From an uncultured Clostridia bacterium (GTDB taxonomy: Bacteria; Bacillota; Clostridia; Christensenellales; Borkfalkiaceae), in NCBI GenBank assembly GCA_947088135.1, contig CAMUFJ010000003.1, positions 22,816 through 86,815 of the forward strand: a DNA stretch of 64,000 bases. The letters run 5' to 3'. A program made the position numbers and the translations under genes. The notes beneath the pieces were generated by a model that saw only the letters and a program-made list of their open reading frames with translations, searched no databases and was not told the origin of the DNA. The stretch's first letter is position 1. Each line of letters starts with the position of its first letter. Positions 24,640 through 34,150 of the stretch are shown piece by piece.

Positions 24640-24796
24640 ATTGGAACTAAATTGAAAATGTTTTGGAAAATTTTTGCAAATTGATTGAAGAAATCTAAAT
24701 ATATTGTCGGCAAAACGCAAAAAAAAGAAAAAAAGTTGTAAAAAAATAAAAATTTTTTTCAAATAATCTTGACTTTCTTCCAAAATCGTGTATAAT
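24640..24796 (+). promoter_or_regulatory. AT-rich upstream element and promoter of the giant lipoprotein gene
   Basis: TTGACT (24769-24774), 16 bases and TATAAT (24791-24796) form the promoter. The 120 bases before it are almost pure A/T with phased runs, like an UP element or intrinsically bent DNA. The gene-free stretch 24547-24859 otherwise holds only the acpP terminator and a short leader dyad CCCGT / ACGGG (24817-24842). Confidence 0.75.
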
Positions 24797-24859
24797 GACA
24801 GTATAAGGATAGAATTCCCGTAAAATGCTAACGACAAACGGGTTTTCACAGGAGGAATT

Positions 24860-27800
24860 ATGAGAAGTAAGAAGACAGCGGCTTTGGTCCTTAGCAGCGC
24901 AATGCTCTTTACCGCGATGCTGGGGCTTGCGGGGTGCAGAGATAAGGGAGGCAACAAACCCAATCCCCCCAAGCCTTCCACTGCGGATCGCCTTACCCCT
25001 AAGGATCCTGCCGCACAGGGCGTTACGCTCCGAGAAGACGAGCGTGTGAAAGCGTACGTTGCGTACAAACCGGACGGCACGGAATTGGGCAAATTTACGA
25101 CGCTTGCCGCGGCGATCAACGCGGCGGTCGATGAGGACGCCGACACGGAAGTGTTCGGCAGTTACGTGACGAAAGCCGGCGGTACCAGACATTTGTTCAC
25201 CAATCGCGCGGGTTATACGAGCGAGAACTCCGACATGTTCTGGTATTACGAGGACGGTACTAAGCTTGATCAAATGTTCTGCTGGGACGACGTAAACAGT
25301 ATCCAACTGTTGCAGAATACCGACTATGTCGTCCATCAGGTTTCTTCGTTCGGGAAGAAGTCGATGCAGTCTTGGAACAGTTACGGTCTATTAGACCTCA
25401 ACGGTAACCGTATCGATAAAGAAACGCAATCCGCGAAGTCTTACGAGCTTTCGAGCTCGATGGACGCGGCGATGCTGTCCTTCCCCAAGCGGTTAAACGG
25501 CATTACCAAGCAGGTATACAATATCGACCTTTCGGGCGTCAGGATCACCCCTCCCTATCAGGGCGGCGATCCCGTTTACGCGTTCATGGGCTTTTACAGC
25601 TGGCAGGATTACTACGTCGTAGACCTCGGTATCGCGTGCGACGTGACGACGGGTAACTGGTATCCCTTCGAAGCGTCTTCCCGTGACGACAGCTTCTCCG
25701 ATGCGAACTATACGTTCGATATGGAAAAAGGTTGCATTATGACCTCTACTTGGGACGCGGCGGGCGGTTATTTCGTGCCCGATATGGCAAGCATTTCCAT
25801 GAGCATCGAAACGCAGCTTGTTTCCGATCCCGATTTCCCGGACGAAATCTACCAGTCCAACTACCTTGTCGTAAAGGATAAAGACGGTAAAATTATGTAC
25901 GAGCGCCGCCTCGAAGCGGACACTTTGTCCAATTTCTTCCCCAGCGCAAACATGGGAAAAGAAAATACCTATATCTTTACTGCGGGGCTTGATATCAAAA
26001 ACGCCAATGCGCTCAGCGACGGCGTCCACGTGAAAAACGCGGATTACTTCAACGGCGCGAAATTCGAAAACCTCACCATTACCGAGGCAACGGCTTACTT
26101 CCCGACCGTAGAGGAAATGTCGGACGTGGATTACGGCGCGGGCGGTATCGACGCGGATTTGAGAGGGAATACTTACAGCATTCTCCTTGCGGACAACATG
26201 AAGGATACTCCCTCCACGGGCGTGTTCGACTACGTGATCCTCAACAACAACCTTTGCACTTCCTACGAGGCGAAGGAAGGCTGCGACGTTTACAATTTCA
26301 GCTTTGACCACGTGCCCGTAGCGGACGACGAGTTCGGTACGAACTTGAAGGGCTATCAGGATCAGATCGATGCCTTGAAAGGACTTACGATGGGCGAGAT
26401 CGCAGACAAAGTTGCGGACATCGAAGCAATCAGAGATAATATTTATCTCAATGAAAAAGAATTGCAGAAATTCCACAGTTTGTTGGATTTCACCCCCTTC
26501 ACCGCGGCAAATGATTTGCTTTTGGAAGCGATGAAGCTTTCCGAGGAAGGCAAAGCGGTTGCGGAAGACTTCAAGACGCTCGGAAATATCCTCGATTATG
26601 AGATCAGAGGCATTTCGACGACCGAAGAAGAAATTACGGGCTACATCTATAACGAAATCGAAAAATTCAAGACGATCAAAGCGGCGTACGAAGGGCTTGG
26701 CGCAGAAGATAAGGAAAGAATTTTCTTCCATATCGAAAAAGCGAAATTCCAGAAGTGGGATACGCTTGCGACCGAGATGCCCGCTGCGATTGCGCAGGCA
26801 GAAGCTCTTACGGAGAAAATCATGCTTGGCGCGAAGAACACGACTGCCGTTAGCGCTTGGACGGAGCAAACGGCGAAATATGCGCTCGATCAACTCGTTT
26901 ATTATTCGCTTGCCGTAAAGTGCGGTCATGCTTGGGACTATGATGGCGGTGAAAACGACACTACCAACAGTAACAAAGTCAAAGTTATGAACTTCGACGA
27001 CAATACGTACGTGTCTATCCGTATCTTGCTCTGCAAAGAGTTCCTCGAAGCAAACGGCGTGGAAATTCCTTCCTATATCGAAGAGGCGCTCACGGCGATC
27101 GAGTACGACAATTTCTGTCAGTACGGATACTATCCGATTTACGGAACCGTGCAAGCCGCGATGAAGATCCATAACAACGAGTGGCTCAACGACAAAGATC
27201 TGGAAGATTTCCTCAACGACGTATGGGCTCCCGATTACGAGCTTCATATCCTGCTTTCCTGGAACTGGAACAGCGGCGAGAAGTTTGAAAAGTACTTCTC
27301 CTCGCGTACCCGCTATATCGCGTCGATCGCGGGCGGAACGTTGAAAGACGGCGAGAACGATTACAAGACCTATCAGTATTACGAAGTGGTTGCAAACTTC
27401 CTGAGCGACACCTTGGGCTTCACCGTAAAGGGTAACGGCTGGGGTATCGAAGAGGGCACGATCGACCTCGGCGGCGACGAATCGGCGGCGGCTCTTGCGG
27501 TTGCGGAGAAGATGAATGCGCTCGGCACGCTTGGTACTTCTTACGAAGTGAAGGGTTGGACGGCTCCCGACGGCGAGAGCGTAGCGGGCTACTATTACAG
27601 CGAGATCCTCGCTTACCGTTCGGCGCTCGAAGAGCTCAACGCGCTCAGCGCACGCGAACGCTTCGCGGCTCTCGGCAAGGCAAACGCCGCTAACTGGGCG
27701 GCTTGGGGCAAGGAGAGCGAAGCGCTTGCGGCGATCGTTGCCAACGACAAGTACACTGCTTCCACGAGCATTCTCAAGCTTGCGGATACGCCTACGGGAT

Positions 27801-29929
27801 CGACGTATACGGACAGAACTCCCGAATATGCGTTGCAACAGCTTACCTATTGGGCAAGCCGCATCGCACGCGGCACGCAGTGGTCTGCGGATGACAACAG
27901 CGACGCGCCGAACCAAGGCGGCGTGAAGGTGTGCAACTGGGACGACAACGCATATCCGAGCATTCGCGTGGCAGTTCTTGCAAACTTCTTGCAGAGCGAT
28001 TTGGAATTGACGCTCACCCCCTATATGCAGGAAGTGCTCAAAGCGATCAAGAGCCAAGAATTCTACAACGACTACTATTATATCGTTGCCAACACGGCAA
28101 CCCTTGCCAAGTCGATCACCGGCGGAAACAAGACCAAGATCACCGATCTTACCGACGAAGAACTCGCGTTCGTAAAAGCTTACTTCACGTCAGGCTACAC
28201 CGGCACGCTGAAATCGGGCTTTGCAAGCTTCAATCAGTGGCAATCCGCCCGTGCGCTCAGAGGAATCGTGAAATACGTCGGCGCGGAAATCGAGGGCAAG
28301 ACGGACGTCAAGGGCTACTTCGACGTTGTAACGAACTTCCTTGTTGAAATCGGTTACACGGCGGACGCGCAATGGGGCGTAACGGAAGGCATTCTTCTTG
28401 ACGGCGATATCGCAAAAGACGAGTTGCAGGTCATCAACCTCATCAACGGAATCAACGATATCAGCAGCAACGCTTCCGTGGTCAAGGGTTGGAAGACCGA
28501 GGGAACGGTAATCAAGGGATATCTCGGCAACGAGCTTGAAAATTACAGGAAGTTCAAGGTAGAACTTGCCAAGCTCGACGAAACGAAGCAGGCTTCCGTA
28601 AAAGCTAAATTCGGCGACGCCATGCTCAATGCTTGGGATAAGTTCGACGAGGAAATGACCGTTCTTCAAGCAAACGACGCGTTGAAGAACCTTTCCGTCA
28701 AGGCGGTTAAGGTAAAGGGCGACGTTCAGACCTTCACGGGCGAAGAGGCTATGACAGAGCTGCTCGCAGCGCTTCTTGCAACCTCCCGCGGCGACAAGTA
28801 CGTCGACGCAGACGACACCGGCAAAGCTACGGTGATCAATTCCGATAATAACTGGATGGCAAGTTTCTATATCTGCTTCCTTGTTGAGAAGTTCAACGAA
28901 GCAGAGGTTAAGCTTCCTTCCATTATCGACGGTTTGCTTACGCAGGTCAATTATAAAGATGCCTCCGGCAAAGCAAGCGGATTCGTGCAAGACTTCAAGT
29001 ATATCTACAACGTGGCGAGCCTTGCCGAGAAGATTACCAACGGCACTGCTTCCCAGAACAGCATTCTCCACGTAGTAAACAACTATATGGTAGGCTTCAA
29101 CGATTTCAAAGATAACGGCTTAGCTTGGAACTTCAATCATAGCAAGGGTGTTGACTTCACGTATCGTAGCAAGGCGTACGTCAACTACTTCGGCTTCGGC
29201 GCGAAGAAGGTAGACGGCAAAGACGTTCCCGCGAAGACTTTGGCGGAAATCGTAGCTATCGTTAAAGCCGAACTCAAAGACGTTGAGTTTGTGGCATACG
29301 AAGGTCATGGCGAATACGCTGCAAGCGAAGAAACAAACAAAGCATTTGCAGGCGGCGTGAAAACGGCAATTACGGTTGCTAACTTGAAGAACACTTGGCC
29401 CGAGGGCGATCCCGCTCCCGAAGTGCCCGCAGAACCCGATTACGTTGATGAGAACGGTACTATGCTTCCTGAATTTACAAAGGATTGGGAGCATTCCACC
29501 GACGTAACGGTCGAAGCAACGGAAGACGGCTACAAAATGGTCGGTTCCAATGCAGATGGCTGGGCGGACGTACACCACAAGGATATCAACGAAACGGTAA
29601 CGATTACGGGGAATTCGCTCTATTACGATTTGAAGACCTCTTCTACCGATACGGCAGTTTGCGGTATAGAGATTGCATTCTATGTTGATTTGAACGGCGA
29701 AGAGAAATACTTCTACCTTGGCGAGCAAATCGGCGACATGAAGAACAATATCAAGGGCGATTTGCAAGGTCATATCGAAATGTCTACGATTATGGACTGG
29801 TTGGTTGCAAACAAAGGCTTTACCGCAGGGACGGATACGTTGAAAATCAATAGAATTCGCGTAACCGTCGACAAGGGCGAAACCGCAACGATTACGAGTT
29901 TGTATATCGGCGAAACGGTATCCGAATAA
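24860..29929 (+). CDS. Giant surface lipoprotein with three tandem repeats of about 310 residues, function unknown
   Basis: A 1689-residue protein. The signal peptide ends in the lipobox LAGC (Cys26), so it is anchored outside the membrane. Residues about 50-500 look beta-rich; about 505-590 are helical. From about 590 to 1530 the sequence repeats three times with a period near 310. Each unit begins GYxxxEixxY (about 594, 910, 1221), then YALxQLxYxS-like (about 674, 991, 1296), then N(F/W/S)D(D/N)Nxyxsi (about 712, 1027, 1327). A proline-rich hinge (PEGDPAPEVPAEPD) leads to a C-terminal 135-residue domain that looks beta-sandwich-like. I recognise no catalytic motif. Its place just before an LplA/B/C importer and GH26-like proteins suggests glycan binding. 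Strong promoter and AGGAGG ribosome site. Confidence 0.85.
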   Translation: MRSKKTAALVLSSAMLFTAMLGLAGCRDKGGNKPNPPKPSTADRLTPKDPAAQGVTLREDERVKAYVAYKPDGTELGKFTTLAAAINAAVDEDADTEVFGSYVTKAGGTRHLFTNRAGYTSENSDMFWYYEDGTKLDQMFCWDDVNSIQLLQNTDYVVHQVSSFGKKSMQSWNSYGLLDLNGNRIDKETQSAKSYELSSSMDAAMLSFPKRLNGITKQVYNIDLSGVRITPPYQGGDPVYAFMGFYSWQDYYVVDLGIACDVTTGNWYPFEASSRDDSFSDANYTFDMEKGCIMTSTWDAAGGYFVPDMASISMSIETQLVSDPDFPDEIYQSNYLVVKDKDGKIMYERRLEADTLSNFFPSANMGKENTYIFTAGLDIKNANALSDGVHVKNADYFNGAKFENLTITEATAYFPTVEEMSDVDYGAGGIDADLRGNTYSILLADNMKDTPSTGVFDYVILNNNLCTSYEAKEGCDVYNFSFDHVPVADDEFGTNLKGYQDQIDALKGLTMGEIADKVADIEAIRDNIYLNEKELQKFHSLLDFTPFTAANDLLLEAMKLSEEGKAVAEDFKTLGNILDYEIRGISTTEEEITGYIYNEIEKFKTIKAAYEGLGAEDKERIFFHIEKAKFQKWDTLATEMPAAIAQAEALTEKIMLGAKNTTAVSAWTEQTAKYALDQLVYYSLAVKCGHAWDYDGGENDTTNSNKVKVMNFDDNTYVSIRILLCKEFLEANGVEIPSYIEEALTAIEYDNFCQYGYYPIYGTVQAAMKIHNNEWLNDKDLEDFLNDVWAPDYELHILLSWNWNSGEKFEKYFSSRTRYIASIAGGTLKDGENDYKTYQYYEVVANFLSDTLGFTVKGNGWGIEEGTIDLGGDESAAALAVAEKMNALGTLGTSYEVKGWTAPDGESVAGYYYSEILAYRSALEELNALSARERFAALGKANAANWAAWGKESEALAAIVANDKYTASTSILKLADTPTGSTYTDRTPEYALQQLTYWASRIARGTQWSADDNSDAPNQGGVKVCNWDDNAYPSIRVAVLANFLQSDLELTLTPYMQEVLKAIKSQEFYNDYYYIVANTATLAKSITGGNKTKITDLTDEELAFVKAYFTSGYTGTLKSGFASFNQWQSARALRGIVKYVGAEIEGKTDVKGYFDVVTNFLVEIGYTADAQWGVTEGILLDGDIAKDELQVINLINGINDISSNASVVKGWKTEGTVIKGYLGNELENYRKFKVELAKLDETKQASVKAKFGDAMLNAWDKFDEEMTVLQANDALKNLSVKAVKVKGDVQTFTGEEAMTELLAALLATSRGDKYVDADDTGKATVINSDNNWMASFYICFLVEKFNEAEVKLPSIIDGLLTQVNYKDASGKASGFVQDFKYIYNVASLAEKITNGTASQNSILHVVNNYMVGFNDFKDNGLAWNFNHSKGVDFTYRSKAYVNYFGFGAKKVDGKDVPAKTLAEIVAIVKAELKDVEFVAYEGHGEYAASEETNKAFAGGVKTAITVANLKNTWPEGDPAPEVPAEPDYVDENGTMLPEFTKDWEHSTDVTVEATEDGYKMVGSNADGWADVHHKDINETVTITGNSLYYDLKTSSTDTAVCGIEIAFYVDLNGEEKYFYLGEQIGDMKNNIKGDLQGHIEMSTIMDWLVANKGFTAGTDTLKINRIRVTVDKGETATITSLYIGETVSE

Positions 29930-29962
29930 CAGACAACCCAAACTTATTTCCTCCTTTGTGTT

Positions 29963-29988
29963 CCCGAAGGGCTTTCGAGCCCTTCGGG
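29963..29988 (+). other. Very stable 3' hairpin with a TTCG loop
   Basis: An 11-pair perfect stem CCCGAAGGGCT / AGCCCTTCGGG closed by TTCG. No T-run follows (TTGGAGGGGGG), so it may protect the lipoprotein message end or slow transcription rather than terminate by itself. Confidence 0.75.
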
Positions 29989-30076
29989 TTGGAGGGGGGA
30001 ATGACAACTGAATGCAACAAAGAAAGCGACAGGCATGGCAAAACGGCAGCGTTTGCTGCAAGATGCAACGGCTTCT

Positions 30077-30116
30077 ACGGGCGGTAAAAATGTCTGATTA
30101 CCGCCTGTAATTTTTT
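30077..30116 (+). terminator. Rho-independent terminator between the giant lipoprotein and the solute-binding protein
   Basis: ACGGGCGGTAA / TTACCGCCTGT (one G.T pair) with a 10-base loop, followed by AATTTTTT. A short dyad TTTCC-GTTGGC-GGAAA lies further on (30140-30155). No convincing promoter was found between 30117 and 30208. Confidence 0.75.
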
Positions 30117-30208
30117 GTTGAAGAATTTCGTACAGGAGCTTTCCGTTGGCGGAAAGACGAGAGCAAAGGACAGAATAAGTTAAGTTAGAGATTCAAGGAG
30201 GAATTTTC

Positions 30209-32125
30209 ATGAAAAAAGCAGCGGCTATTTTATTGGCGGGCGTAATGGGGCTCGGTATGGTCGGTATGCTCGCCGGTTGCGGCGGGGGCGACGACAATAA
30301 CCTCGATGACAACCCCAACTTTGTAGCGGTAGATCCTTTTGAACGCGGCACGGGCAGAGACGACGACCTCATCAACTGGAACGCCGACACGAGCACGCCC
30401 ATTGAAATTCAAGGGCTTTATCCCGAAATGGGTTTGGGCGGTTTGGACGTAAACACGTCCGATACGGCAAAAATTATCGAAAAAACAACGGGTTATCATG
30501 TGCAGTACAGTGAAATTGTCGGTACGGGCGACGATCAAGTACGTAATTCGCTGATGAACAGAGATCCGTTTAACTTTATGAAATTAACTTCGGCGCAGTT
30601 CACTGAACAGCTCGAAAACGAAACCTTTCTCGACTTGACGGGGCTTCTTACTAATACACCCCAAGGGCGCAAGCTGAAAGAGCTCATCGGGCTCATGGAT
30701 TACGGTTGGGACTCGGTTACGTATACGGATACGAAGGGCTGGACGGGTATTTACGCGATTCCCGACTTCGGTTACTGCATGATGGAGGATTCCGCGCTCA
30801 TATGGAACAACGCGCATTTGAAGGAGATCGGTTATGTCAACGAGGACGGATCGGTAAAAATCCCGTCCACTTTGACGGAAGTGACGGACGCGCTTCTCAA
30901 ATTGCAGACGAAATTCGGCTCGAACACCAACTATCACGCGTTCGGTATCGGCGGCGAAAACTCCGCCCGCGTAACGCCTTTCATGTCGGCGTTCGATTGT
31001 CCCATCGAGTTCGGCGTAGACGACGAGGGGAAAATCCAACTCTACATCTACGACGACAGCGTGATTGACTATGCGGAATACATGAATATGTTGAAGCGCA
31101 AGAGCGTTCTCTCCGCCAGCTGGCAGAACAGCGACGCGGCGAAGCTTTGCAGCAATTTTGCGGACGGGCTTTACTCTTGCGTGTATATGGCTTACTGGTG
31201 GGTAACTCCTCTTATCAATGCAACGGTGGCCAAGGGTACGCTTGCAAACGATCTCGGCATCACCAACGATTATCAGACGGTACACGACGACGGCGTTTCC
31301 TGGAACACCCGTATCCGTGCGGACGGCTATTCTTGGACGAACGACGTGACGGGCGTTACCTACACCGCTCCCGTACACGAAAAAGCGAAGCTTCACGGCG
31401 GCGACGACGGCGTGAGCTATTACACCGCTATTCCTTACTACATGGCGGATCAGGCGCTCAATACGATCGACTTCCTTGCAAAGAAGCTTGAAAACTTTGC
31501 CGCATATTACGGCGGAGAAGAGGGCACGCACTGGAACAAGGTAGACGCTCCTGCGGGCGCTCCCGATATTTCGAAATGGGAAGAAGATAATTTCTGTATG
31601 CGCCCTTATGAAGATTACAAGAACAAAATCATCTTCATGGATCCTTACAGCTACGAAACGGTCGACGACGACGGCAATAAGAAGACGGTGTCGGGCGGCG
31701 GATATTGGATTCAGCTCACCGACCGTTACATTTCGCAAATCGCGGATAACTCACAGTATTGCAACGGCACCAACCGCGTAGAGGCGAAGGTGCTCTTCCA
31801 CCTCCGTGAAACAGGCTTTGACGCATGGTCCGTTACAGTTCCTATGGATGATACGGTCATCAGGAATCCTATGTCGATGATGCCTCCTTTGAGGAGTTGG
31901 TCGAACGTGAACATTCTTTCCCGTACCAAGGCGCTCCGCGGGATTGCGGCGGCAATGAGCGCGGAAAAGGGCAATGCGGCTGCTATGATCGAGAATACGA
32001 GAGCAGGACTTAAAACGGATAACGTGAAGGTTGGTAATACGAAGTATTATTATTGGTCGGATACGATCGTTACCGAAATGACTTCCTGGTTTAAACAGGT
32101 CAAACCCGGTTGGAAGCAAAATTAA
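30209..32125 (+). CDS. Extracellular solute-binding lipoprotein of an LplA-type oligosaccharide importer
   Basis: A 638-residue protein with signal peptide and lipobox MLAGC, then an Asp/Asn-rich linker and a large family-1-type substrate-binding fold (GLYPEMGLGG..., LTEVTDALLKLQTKFG, ALRGIAAAMSAEKGNAAAMI). The length, larger than maltose-binding types, fits LplA-like binding proteins that pair with LplB/LplC permeases for complex plant or mucin oligosaccharides. AAGGAGG precedes the ATG. The two permease genes follow at once. The ligand is unknown; alpha-glucosides or mannosides are suggested by the adjacent GH31 and GH26-like genes (inference). Confidence 0.9.
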   Translation: MKKAAAILLAGVMGLGMVGMLAGCGGGDDNNLDDNPNFVAVDPFERGTGRDDDLINWNADTSTPIEIQGLYPEMGLGGLDVNTSDTAKIIEKTTGYHVQYSEIVGTGDDQVRNSLMNRDPFNFMKLTSAQFTEQLENETFLDLTGLLTNTPQGRKLKELIGLMDYGWDSVTYTDTKGWTGIYAIPDFGYCMMEDSALIWNNAHLKEIGYVNEDGSVKIPSTLTEVTDALLKLQTKFGSNTNYHAFGIGGENSARVTPFMSAFDCPIEFGVDDEGKIQLYIYDDSVIDYAEYMNMLKRKSVLSASWQNSDAAKLCSNFADGLYSCVYMAYWWVTPLINATVAKGTLANDLGITNDYQTVHDDGVSWNTRIRADGYSWTNDVTGVTYTAPVHEKAKLHGGDDGVSYYTAIPYYMADQALNTIDFLAKKLENFAAYYGGEEGTHWNKVDAPAGAPDISKWEEDNFCMRPYEDYKNKIIFMDPYSYETVDDDGNKKTVSGGGYWIQLTDRYISQIADNSQYCNGTNRVEAKVLFHLRETGFDAWSVTVPMDDTVIRNPMSMMPPLRSWSNVNILSRTKALRGIAAAMSAEKGNAAAMIENTRAGLKTDNVKVGNTKYYYWSDTIVTEMTSWFKQVKPGWKQN

Positions 32126-32138
32126 GTAAGGAGCGTTT

Positions 32139-33203
32139 ATGGAAAACGACGTAATGGAACAGGAGAAAGCGGACGCCTTACAGCCGTCCGCCCCCTCCGA
32201 GCTCAGTGAAATCGAGAAAGCGGAGTCGGTGCTGGGGATAGACAGGAGCTTGTTTGAAGAGCCCAAGTTTTGGAGTCTTCAAAAAAAGCGTTTCATCAAA
32301 TACCGCAAGGTGCTTTGGTTCATTATTCCTGCGGCGCTCTTTTCTCTAATATTTTCGTATATCCCCATGTTGGGTGTTGTTTTCGCATTCAAAGACCCCG
32401 GGCACTTCAACCTGTACCGCTACGACTTATGGCATGAACTTACTAACGGATATTGGACGATCAACAATTTCGGTAACATTTTCAACGACAAGTTTTTTGT
32501 TTCGGTTGGAAACACGTTGCTCATTAACGTGATCAAGCTGGTAATTTGTTTCCCGTTATCCATTTTTATCGCCGTTCAGCTCTCCGAATTGAAGAGCCAA
32601 ACAATGGCAAAGGTCGTTCTCATCGTCATTTGCATTCCCAACTTCCTCTCTTGGGCGGTCGTTATCGCTACTTGGGCGGGATTGCTTGACGGCGACGGAG
32701 GGGCTCTGAATACGTTGCTTGTTACGTTAAAATTTAATTCGCCCAATCATCCGCTCATGCAGGAAGCGGGACTGTATAAGTTTTTCGTTATCTTCCTTTC
32801 CGCATGGAAAGGCGCGGGGTGGGGCTGTATTATGTTCTACGCGGGTATCATTGCAATCGACAAGAGTTTCTACGAGTCGGCGACTTTGGAAGGGGCGAAC
32901 AGACTTCACAAAATGTGGTACCTCACCATTCCAATGATTATTCCCACGATTGCGCTCATGCTGGTTCTCAACATCAGCGGAATGCTCGCAACGGGATTGG
33001 AAGTTGTTTTGCCGCTGTTTGACATGATACTTGCGGACGAGGCGCAGTTAACGCTCGACGTTTATCTATACGATATTACCATCGTAAATCAAAACATTCC
33101 TATGGCGGCGACCCTTGGCGTATTCAACGGACTTGTGGGGCTTACGCTTATGATCGTGGGCAATCTCGTCACGACTAAGACGCTGCACCGCGGTTTGTGG
33201 TAA
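32139..33203 (+). CDS. Sugar ABC transporter permease, LplB/UgpA-like
   Basis: A 354-residue integral membrane protein with six expected helices after an N-terminal cytoplasmic extension of about 50 residues rich in Glu and Ser. The coupling motif ESATLEGANRLHKMWYLTIP contacts the ATPase. It forms the transmembrane channel with the permease encoded 10 bases downstream. The unusually long acidic N-terminus (MENDVMEQEKADAL...) is more than the family normally shows. The ribosome site is TAAGGAG. Confidence 0.95.
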   Translation: MENDVMEQEKADALQPSAPSELSEIEKAESVLGIDRSLFEEPKFWSLQKKRFIKYRKVLWFIIPAALFSLIFSYIPMLGVVFAFKDPGHFNLYRYDLWHELTNGYWTINNFGNIFNDKFFVSVGNTLLINVIKLVICFPLSIFIAVQLSELKSQTMAKVVLIVICIPNFLSWAVVIATWAGLLDGDGGALNTLLVTLKFNSPNHPLMQEAGLYKFFVIFLSAWKGAGWGCIMFYAGIIAIDKSFYESATLEGANRLHKMWYLTIPMIIPTIALMLVLNISGMLATGLEVVLPLFDMILADEAQLTLDVYLYDITIVNQNIPMAATLGVFNGLVGLTLMIVGNLVTTKTLHRGLW

Positions 33204-33213
33204 GGAGGGGGAC

Positions 33214-34119
33214 ATGAAAAACATCAAAGAAATTTTCAAGAGAAACCCCAATAAAATCAAGGAGAGCAAGCTCGATACGTCGCTTGTCGTCGTCAATATC
33301 GTTTTGCTCGTGCTCTTCATGATCGTGATTATCTTCCCGCTCCTGAATTTCTTCTCGCTGTCGATCAACGATTATAGGCGGAACGGTGACGTTATTCTTT
33401 TTCCCGTGAAGCTGTCCGGTTTTGGGTTCAGAACCGTTTTTAAAGGGAGCGAGGCGGCACACTTATGGAGAGCGTTCGGAAACTCCGTGATTATCACGAT
33501 CGTCATTACGATCGGCAGTAACTTGGTGGAAGCGATGGCGGCTTATCCGCTCTCTAAGCGCGATTGTCCCTTGCGCGGCGGTATCATGATGTATTTCATC
33601 ATCACCATGCTGTTCTCGGCGGGTACCGCTCCCATTTATTTGTTAATGCGGCAGTTCAATCTGACCGATAACATTTGGTCTTGCATTCTCATCTCGATCA
33701 GTAACGTCGGAAATCTGCTCTATTTCAAGGTGTTCTTCGAGGGGTTGCCCAAGGATATCGAGGATTCGGCGCGTTTGGACGGCGCAAGCGAAATCCAAAT
33801 GTTCTTCCGCATCGTCATTCCCATGTCTTTGCCCGTCATCGGAAGCTGTTGTTTCTTCTCTATGGTGGGTGCATGGAACGGCTACGGGTCTGCGTTGCTT
33901 TTCATTAACCCGAATAAGTTCGACGCATTCCCGCTCGCTTACTATTTGTATTTGTTAAACGAGCGTCTAAGTACCTCAAAGGTGGAGGAAATTTTGATGG
34001 GGCGCAAAAATATCGAAGCCGCGGCGATGATTGTGAGTATCATTCCCATTATCGCTTGCTATCCTTACGTCATCCGCTACATCAAGGGCGGATTGATGAT
34101 CGGTTCGGTGAAAGAATAA
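33214..34119 (+). CDS. Sugar ABC transporter permease, LplC/AraQ-like
   Basis: A 301-residue partner permease with six expected helices. The coupling motif is EDSARLDGASEIQMFFRIVIP. It completes the binding protein-permease-permease set. No ATP-binding subunit is encoded nearby; in Bacillota such importers usually borrow a shared MsmX-type ATPase from elsewhere. GGAGG precedes the ATG. Confidence 0.95.
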   Translation: MKNIKEIFKRNPNKIKESKLDTSLVVVNIVLLVLFMIVIIFPLLNFFSLSINDYRRNGDVILFPVKLSGFGFRTVFKGSEAAHLWRAFGNSVIITIVITIGSNLVEAMAAYPLSKRDCPLRGGIMMYFIITMLFSAGTAPIYLLMRQFNLTDNIWSCILISISNVGNLLYFKVFFEGLPKDIEDSARLDGASEIQMFFRIVIPMSLPVIGSCCFFSMVGAWNGYGSALLFINPNKFDAFPLAYYLYLLNERLSTSKVEEILMGRKNIEAAAMIVSIIPIIACYPYVIRYIKGGLMIGSVKE

Positions 34120-34150
34120 GAGGACTTCGGAAGGAGAACGAAAAACAGAC

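Noticed and set aside
25493..28057. An 854-codon open frame on the minus strand
   Set aside because: It is an antisense shadow of the giant lipoprotein, caused by GC-rich codon bias; its translation is Arg/Val/His-rich, has no recognisable motif, and it lacks a ribosome site.
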